Source: Nocardioides caeni
Lineage (GTDB): Bacteria; Actinomycetota; Actinomycetes; Propionibacteriales; Nocardioidaceae
Direction: 5' to 3'
Length of the DNA: 64,000 nucleotides
Assembly (NCBI RefSeq): GCF_004912195.1
Contig: NZ_STGW01000014.1
Coordinates: 28,359-92,358 of the forward strand
Shown here: one piece after another, positions 59,530 through 64,000 of the stretch
Numbering within the stretch: position 1 is the stretch's first letter
Layout of the letters: every line of letters begins with the position of its first letter
The notes under the pieces: generated by a model
The model's database searches: none
What the model was told of the DNA's origin: nothing
Seen by the model: only the letters and a program-made list of their open reading frames with translations
Program-made: the position numbers and the translations under genes

Positions 59530-60867
59530 GTGTCCCAGCCCCCACATCTCGGCGCCCCGGCCCCGGGCGACCAGATCGGTCCCTACCGGATCGTGCGTGA
59601 GCTCGGGCGCGGCGGCATGGGCACCGTCTATGAGGCCGTCGACACGACGCTGCACCGCAACGTGGCGCTCAAGGTCATCGCGATCCCGCTCGCCGGCGAC
59701 CCCGAGTTCCGGTCGCGGTTCGTCCGCGAGGCCCAGGCGCAGGCCTCCCTCGACTCGCCGCACGTGGTGCAGGTCTTCTCCCACGGGCAGGCCGACGGCC
59801 GGCTCTACATCGCCAGCCAGCTGATCCCCGACGGCGACCTGGGGACGATGCTGCGGCGGCACGGCCCGCCGCCGACCGCCATGGCGGTCGAGCTGATCGC
59901 CCAGGTGGCCGACGGCCTGTCCGAGGCGCATCGCGTGGGTCTGGTCCACCGCGACATCAAGCCAGCCAACGTGCTGCTGCGCCAACGTGGCACCGACACC
60001 GTGGCCTATCTCGCCGACTTCGGTATCGCGCGGCAGGTCGGCGGCCCGCACACGATCATCAGCGCCTCGGGTCCCGTCGTCGCCGGTACGCCGACCTACA
60101 TGGCGCCCGAGCTGCACCAGGGCGCGCCCGCAGGGCCGGCGAGCGACGTCTACTCGCTCGGCTGCCTGCTCTGGGCGACCCTGACCGGCCAGGCGCCGTA
60201 CTCCGGGACCTCGGACTTCCAGGTGGTCGATGCCCACGTGCACGGCCCGATCCCGCAGTTGCCGGCTCGCACGGCCGCCGATCGCGAGCTCAACCGGGTG
60301 CTGGCGACGGCCTTGGCGAAGAACCCCGGCCAGCGCTATCCGACGGCGGCCGCGGTGCGCGACGACCTCCGCTCCGTCCTCGCGATGTCCGGATCGCCCG
60401 GCCGGTGGCGCGCCGGCGTCGTCGCCGCTGTCCTGTCGGTGGTGGTCGCTCTCGTCGTCCTGACGGTCCTGGCCGTCGTGCTGATCGGCCGCGGCGACGA
60501 CGATCCGGAGGCCGGAAGCGACCCGGTGCCGTCGAGCAGCGGCTCCGGTCAGGAGTCCGGCTCGGCCTCCCCGAGTGGGCAGACCAGTCCCCGGGGGTTC
60601 ACCGGCTCCGAGGAGGAGGAGACCGCGATCGCCAACATCGCGGCAGCGCTCGAGGCCGACGGCGAGCTCGACGCAGCGGGCGCGGACTGCACCGCCCGCG
60701 GCCTGGTCGAGAAGCACGGCATCGACGGGCTGCAGGATGCCGGCCTGCTCGACGACGACCTGGAGTTCAACGAGAGCGGTGGGGGCAACCCCGACGCCAC
60801 GGTGCTCGCCGACCTGTTCACGATCACCTTCACCTGCCTCTACGAGCAGTCCTCCGCCGCCGAGTAG
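59530..60867 (+). CDS. Ser/Thr protein kinase with extracytoplasmic Cys domain (PknB-like)
   Basis: A 445-residue Hanks-type kinase. The kinase domain (about 18-280) shows LGRGGMGTVYEA, the ATP lysine in NVALKVIAIPL, HRDIKPANVL, DFGIARQ and APELHQG. One helix follows (WRAGVVAAVLSVVVALVVLTVLAVVLIG, about 295-322), then a Ser/Gly-rich stalk and a small extracytoplasmic domain with cysteines in AADCTARGL and FTCLYEQ that could sense a ligand. The start is GTG at 59530. It is 65 nt after E2, on the same strand but with its own -10 box. It converges with the M1-type peptidase. Confidence 0.93.
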   Translation: MSQPPHLGAPAPGDQIGPYRIVRELGRGGMGTVYEAVDTTLHRNVALKVIAIPLAGDPEFRSRFVREAQAQASLDSPHVVQVFSHGQADGRLYIASQLIPDGDLGTMLRRHGPPPTAMAVELIAQVADGLSEAHRVGLVHRDIKPANVLLRQRGTDTVAYLADFGIARQVGGPHTIISASGPVVAGTPTYMAPELHQGAPAGPASDVYSLGCLLWATLTGQAPYSGTSDFQVVDAHVHGPIPQLPARTAADRELNRVLATALAKNPGQRYPTAAAVRDDLRSVLAMSGSPGRWRAGVVAAVLSVVVALVVLTVLAVVLIGRGDDDPEAGSDPVPSSSGSGQESGSASPSGQTSPRGFTGSEEEETAIANIAAALEADGELDAAGADCTARGLVEKHGIDGLQDAGLLDDDLEFNESGGGNPDATVLADLFTITFTCLYEQSSAAE

Positions 60868-60870
60868 GCA

Positions 60871-62352
60871 TCAGTCGTCCGCTGGCGACTCCTCGGAGAG
60901 CAGCCAGTCGTCGAAGAACGCCGACAGTTCCTCGCCCGTCGTGTCCTCGATCCAGTCGCGGAGGTCCGTGCGGTCGGCCGTGCCGTTGGCCCGCGCGGCA
61001 GGCCACTCGCGCAGCACCTCGAAGAAGGCGTCGTCGCCGATCCGCTCACGCAACGACTGCCACATCAGCGCCGGGCCGTAGTAGACGTTGCTGGAGCCGA
61101 ACTTCTCCGGGTCGTAGGCACCGGGCGGACCCGCATCGGCGCGCAGGTCGGGCTCGAACTCCGCCCAGCCGTCCATCTTCTCCTCGACGCTCGTGCCCTC
61201 CTGCTCGGCCTCCCAGACGCCCTGGAGATACATCGCCATGCCCTCGTTCATCCACACGTCGGACCAGTCGTCGGGGGTGACCGTGTCGCCGTACCACTGG
61301 TGCACGACCTCGTGGACGATCGTGGCCGCCGACAGGCTGTAGGCCGTGTCGCCCAGCGTGATCATGGTCTGGGTCTCCATGCCGCTGGTGTTGTCGACGA
61401 CGAGGATCCCGAGGCTGTCGAACGGATAGGGGCCGAGGATGCCTTCCACCCAGTCCACCGCCTCCGGCAGATAGGCCGTCTCGCCGGGCAGTGCCTCGCC
61501 ATCGACATCGGTCCACACCTGGAGCGGCACGCCGCTCGCCGAGGTCAGATCGGTGTGCTGGAAGTCGCCGAACGCCACGGTGACGAGGTACGACGCCGCG
61601 GGCTCCGCGAGGTGCCAGTGGCTGGTCGTGCTGCCTGCGCGGCGGACGGTGTCGACCAGTTGGCCGTTGGCGACGCCCGACCACGGCTCGTCGACGGTCA
61701 GGGCGAAGTCATAGAGCGCCTTGTCGGAGGGGTGGTCGTTGACGGCGTACCAGGTGAAGGCGCCGTAGGGCTCCTGCAGGGTCCAGGTCTCGTGCTCGTC
61801 GGTGATGCTCCAGCCGAGTCCCTGCTCGAAGTCGCTGCGCTCGCTGGGCGCCGGCGTCGGGGCCGGAGTGCCCTCGTAGGCCAGGGTGAGCTGGTGTTCG
61901 TCGTCGGCGGTCACCGGCTGCTCGATGACGAGAGTCGTCCCGGTGTGCTCGAAGTCGACCGGCCGTCCGTCCAGCCGGACCCGTGCGACCTCGAGCTCGC
62001 TGCTGAGGTCGAGGGGGATCGTCGTCGACGTCGCGGCGGCCCGGAAGAGGATGGTCTCCCTCCCGATCAGCAGGTCGCGGTCGGGGACCCACGTGAGGTC
62101 GAGGTCGTAGTGCAGCGCGTCGACGACCGGCTCGCCGATGGCGGGATAGACCGAGTCCTCGCGCAGGTCGTTGCGGGCGACGCCGTACGGACCGGGAAGC
62201 GGGTGGGCCGACGGCGTGCTGGTGACGGTCGGCTCGGGGCGTGGACTCGGCTCGGCCGACCGGAGTCCGGCGTCCGGACCGCAGGCAGCGAGAGCGCCGG
62301 TGCCCACCAGGGCGATGACGGCAGCACGGGTCCGGTGCCGGGGAAGTGCCAT
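60871..62352 (-). CDS. M1-family metallopeptidase lipoprotein
   Basis: A 493-residue M1 (aminopeptidase N-type) peptidase. A lipobox signal (AVIALVGTGALAACGP, Cys about 24) makes it a likely lipoprotein. The zinc motif is IVHEVVHQWYGDTV (HExxH) with the third ligand in WMNEGMAMYLQ. The substrate-anchoring GxMEN motif is changed to SGMETQTM, a variant known in part of this family. It removes N-terminal residues from peptides at the cell surface. ATG at 62352 has no Shine-Dalgarno; CATGAT lies 6 nt before it. Three nt separate its stop from the kinase gene's stop, which faces it. Confidence 0.9.
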   Translation of the reverse strand: MALPRHRTRAAVIALVGTGALAACGPDAGLRSAEPSPRPEPTVTSTPSAHPLPGPYGVARNDLREDSVYPAIGEPVVDALHYDLDLTWVPDRDLLIGRETILFRAAATSTTIPLDLSSELEVARVRLDGRPVDFEHTGTTLVIEQPVTADDEHQLTLAYEGTPAPTPAPSERSDFEQGLGWSITDEHETWTLQEPYGAFTWYAVNDHPSDKALYDFALTVDEPWSGVANGQLVDTVRRAGSTTSHWHLAEPAASYLVTVAFGDFQHTDLTSASGVPLQVWTDVDGEALPGETAYLPEAVDWVEGILGPYPFDSLGILVVDNTSGMETQTMITLGDTAYSLSAATIVHEVVHQWYGDTVTPDDWSDVWMNEGMAMYLQGVWEAEQEGTSVEEKMDGWAEFEPDLRADAGPPGAYDPEKFGSSNVYYGPALMWQSLRERIGDDAFFEVLREWPAARANGTADRTDLRDWIEDTTGEELSAFFDDWLLSEESPADD

Positions 62353-62464
62353 GACGCCATCATGACCGCCGGCGGGTGAGCGGACACCGTCACTGCGCGG
62401 GTTTCCGGACGGCCGAGTCCGGCAATAGGTCAAGAGCCATCCATCATCGATCTCGGGACCACAG

Positions 62465-63775
62465 ATGACTGACTACCTCGCACAGCTGGAGACCTACACC
62501 GAAGAAGCCGTCCAGGCCTATGTCGACGCCTGGGTGCATTGGCGCATGGAGGACTGGGGAGCCGACTGGCTCAGCGGCATCCTCGTCAACATCGACCGCT
62601 ACGGCGACATCGACGGCGGCTGGTGCATGCGCGACGTCATCGCCGGGACGCACGTCAAGTGGCGTTCGCCGACGACGGGCAATGCGCCCGATCCGCTCTA
62701 TGGCGCGCAGGTCAGCGACTGGACGATCGACGAGGCGGAGCAGGAGTACGAGAACTACGGCAAGATCCTCCGCGACTGGCTGGCGCCGTGGCGCTCGCTG
62801 CCGGAGGAGGGTGACCTCGTCCTCGCGTGCGAGACGATGCTCGAGAGCGCCTGGCAGATCAACTGGGAGGACCCCGATCTCGACGTGGTGCCCGATCTCG
62901 ACACCTGGCTCAAGGACGTCGAGCGGGACGACACCGGCTCCAACTACGGCCGCACGTTCAACGCCTTCTATGACAAGTACGGCGCCACGCGGGAGATCCT
63001 CAGCCACAACCTCCGCCACCGGTTGATCGACGTCGCCGGCGTCGGGGCCGCGGACGCCAATGCCATCAACCGTGCGAAGGCCAGCATCCTCGACCTGGTC
63101 AAGGCCCTGCGCGACACTCTCCGTGGCGCCAAGCCGGGGGGCAGTGGCTCGGGTTCGGCGGCGTGGGACACGCTCGGACTCGTCACCAGCGTGCTGCCCG
63201 GGGGCGGTGTCGTCGATGTCGTCAAGGGCGCCATCGGCGGCGCGAAGGAGGCCTACGGCTCGTCGAGCGGCACGTCGTACTCGTTCTCCGGTGAGCGGCC
63301 GGTCGACGTCCACAACAGCTGGGTCGGTGGGCACGGTGGTCTCGAGGAGTTCACCGACGACTTCAACGAGGGCATGGGCGAGCTGGTGCGGGTGTGCGCC
63401 GACATCACGACCTCGCTGGAGGATGACACCCGCTCCGCGTTGTCCCCGGCGGTCGAGGGCGACGCGGTCGGGATGGTCTCGATCAGCGACCAGGAGATCG
63501 AGGAGACCAAGAGCGCGCTGCTCGACCTGTCCCGGCACGCCAAGGCACCGATCCCCGACATCGCGCTCCACAGCGGGCTGTTCGCCCGGTCGAGCACCCT
63601 GACGAACCCCTTCGACACCCTGCGCGAGGGGCAGGAGCTGGTGATCACGAGGCTGCGCCAGATCGGCAACGACCTGACGGACGGCCGCGACGACCTGATC
63701 GCGGCGCACCAGCTGTTCCAGCAGACGGACTCCTGGTCGAACGAGGCGTTGAAGACCCTTCTCGGGTTCGTCTGA
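62465..63775 (+). CDS. Unknown helical soluble protein, possibly T7SS-related
   Basis: A 436-residue protein with no recognised family. It is mainly charged helices, with an early WRMEDWGADWLSGILVNIDRYGDIDGGW segment rich in Trp and a Gly/Ser linker (GAKPGGSGSGSAAWD, about 222-236). A helical C-terminal part (about 275-430) resembles the LXG/WXG-like bundles of secreted actinobacterial proteins (EFTDDFNEGMGELVRVCADI). No signal peptide or membrane helix is visible. ATG at 62465 is preceded by GGGACCACAG without a clear Shine-Dalgarno. The next gene starts 1 nt after its stop. Confidence 0.65.
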   Translation: MTDYLAQLETYTEEAVQAYVDAWVHWRMEDWGADWLSGILVNIDRYGDIDGGWCMRDVIAGTHVKWRSPTTGNAPDPLYGAQVSDWTIDEAEQEYENYGKILRDWLAPWRSLPEEGDLVLACETMLESAWQINWEDPDLDVVPDLDTWLKDVERDDTGSNYGRTFNAFYDKYGATREILSHNLRHRLIDVAGVGAADANAINRAKASILDLVKALRDTLRGAKPGGSGSGSAAWDTLGLVTSVLPGGGVVDVVKGAIGGAKEAYGSSSGTSYSFSGERPVDVHNSWVGGHGGLEEFTDDFNEGMGELVRVCADITTSLEDDTRSALSPAVEGDAVGMVSISDQEIEETKSALLDLSRHAKAPIPDIALHSGLFARSSTLTNPFDTLREGQELVITRLRQIGNDLTDGRDDLIAAHQLFQQTDSWSNEALKTLLGFV

Positions 63776-63776
63776 G

Positions 63777-64000
63777 ATGCGCGACTCCGCGGGGCCTGCC
63801 GTGCTCAACGCCGTCGTCGTGGGGACGCTGCTCGTCGGCTCGAGCCTGCCGTTCGACGAGGGGGAGGTCGCCTCGCTGTGGGGCGGGCCTTCCGTCGCCG
63901 GTGCGGCGGTCGCTCGCCTCGCCGTGATCGCCCTGGTGCTGGTCCTCGTTGGCGTGGCCCTGGGGGGTGCGACGGTGGCTGCCGGCATCCTCCAGCTCAC
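63777..64000 (+). CDS. N-terminus of a membrane protein (truncated by window edge)
   Basis: A reading frame open to the end of the window, 74 codons long. ATG at 63777 begins 1 nt after the previous stop, so translation is coupled. The sequence has two hydrophobic stretches: AVLNAVVVGTLLVGSSLPF at the start and LAVIALVLVLVGVALGG later. No family can be assigned from this fragment. Confidence 0.6.
   Translation, partial: MRDSAGPAVLNAVVVGTLLVGSSLPFDEGEVASLWGGPSVAGAAVARLAVIALVLVLVGVALGGATVAAGILQL

Noticed and set aside
56849..59545. Minus-strand frame of 898 codons over the E1/E2 genes
   Set aside because: It lies opposite three clearly conserved genes and shows no domains.

Overview
The window is high-GC DNA with dense, short-spaced genes, many GTG starts and no rRNA. 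DUF2510 proteins, an ECF sigma factor with a DGPF partner, an EspG/WXG100-like locus, bkd-type dehydrogenase genes and a KstR-type operator all point to an actinomycete. Scattered GGTCGAGG...CTCGAGACC palindromes suggest Nocardioides or a close relative. The genus is inference; the actinobacterial assignment is firm. The stretch looks like ordinary chromosome. There is no integrase, no complete insertion sequence, no CRISPR array and no rRNA. One tRNA-Ser(CGA) lies near position 5.7 kb.

Layout. 0-5.4 kb: the 3' end of pyruvate kinase, an aldehyde dehydrogenase with its DUF779 companion, a GAF-domain regulator that shares a direct-repeat site with the dehydrogenase promoter, a GyrI-like protein and a HAD phosphatase. 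5.4-5.8 kb: a MITE-like element about 163 bp long, then tRNA-Ser and its terminator. 5.8-12.6 kb: SelO, a HipA/HipB-like pair with a likely start-region frameshift, a Tat-type esterase, and a MoxR/CoxE ATPase-VWA pair. 12.7-17.7 kb: an apparent operon for an AurF-like di-iron oxygenase, a ferredoxin-fused reductase, a TetR regulator and an EthA-like flavin monooxygenase, with a palindrome at its promoter. 17.8-22.4 kb: a type VII-secretion-like trio (WXG100-like, EspG-like, pseudo-hydrolase) divergent from a proline-rich membrane protein. 22.4-34.4 kb: an aminotransferase, a KstR-site flavoprotein, an antiporter, a HerA-like ATPase, a BtuF-like receptor, a thioesterase, an MFS transporter, and an ECF42-type sigma factor with its DGPF partner. 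34.4-41.2 kb: fused isobutyryl-CoA mutase IcmF divergent from a MarR regulator over two identical palindromes, then fadB2, a tyrosine phosphatase, a holin-like membrane protein and a GntR regulator.

41.3-55.7 kb is the most unusual part. Three overlapping genes encode a transglutaminase-DUF2126 protein, a circularly permuted ATP-grasp/alpha-E fusion and a second transglutaminase. A zinc metallopeptidase gene follows. The block is surrounded by at least five membrane proteins with Gly/Pro/Tyr/Gln-rich N-terminal tails, one transmembrane helix and mostly acidic C-terminal domains. I suggest, as inference only, that the Gln-rich tails could be substrates of the neighbouring peptide-modifying enzymes.

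55.9-64 kb: an E1alpha-E1beta-E2 2-oxoacid dehydrogenase operon whose E2 linker carries two in-frame copies of the genome's palindromic repeat, then a Ser/Thr kinase, an M1-type metallopeptidase lipoprotein, an unknown helical protein and the start of a membrane protein. Recurrent themes are leaderless promoters (TAGNNT 6-8 nt before the start codon) and three kinds of small repeat: the palindrome family, a 22-bp array and the MITE.
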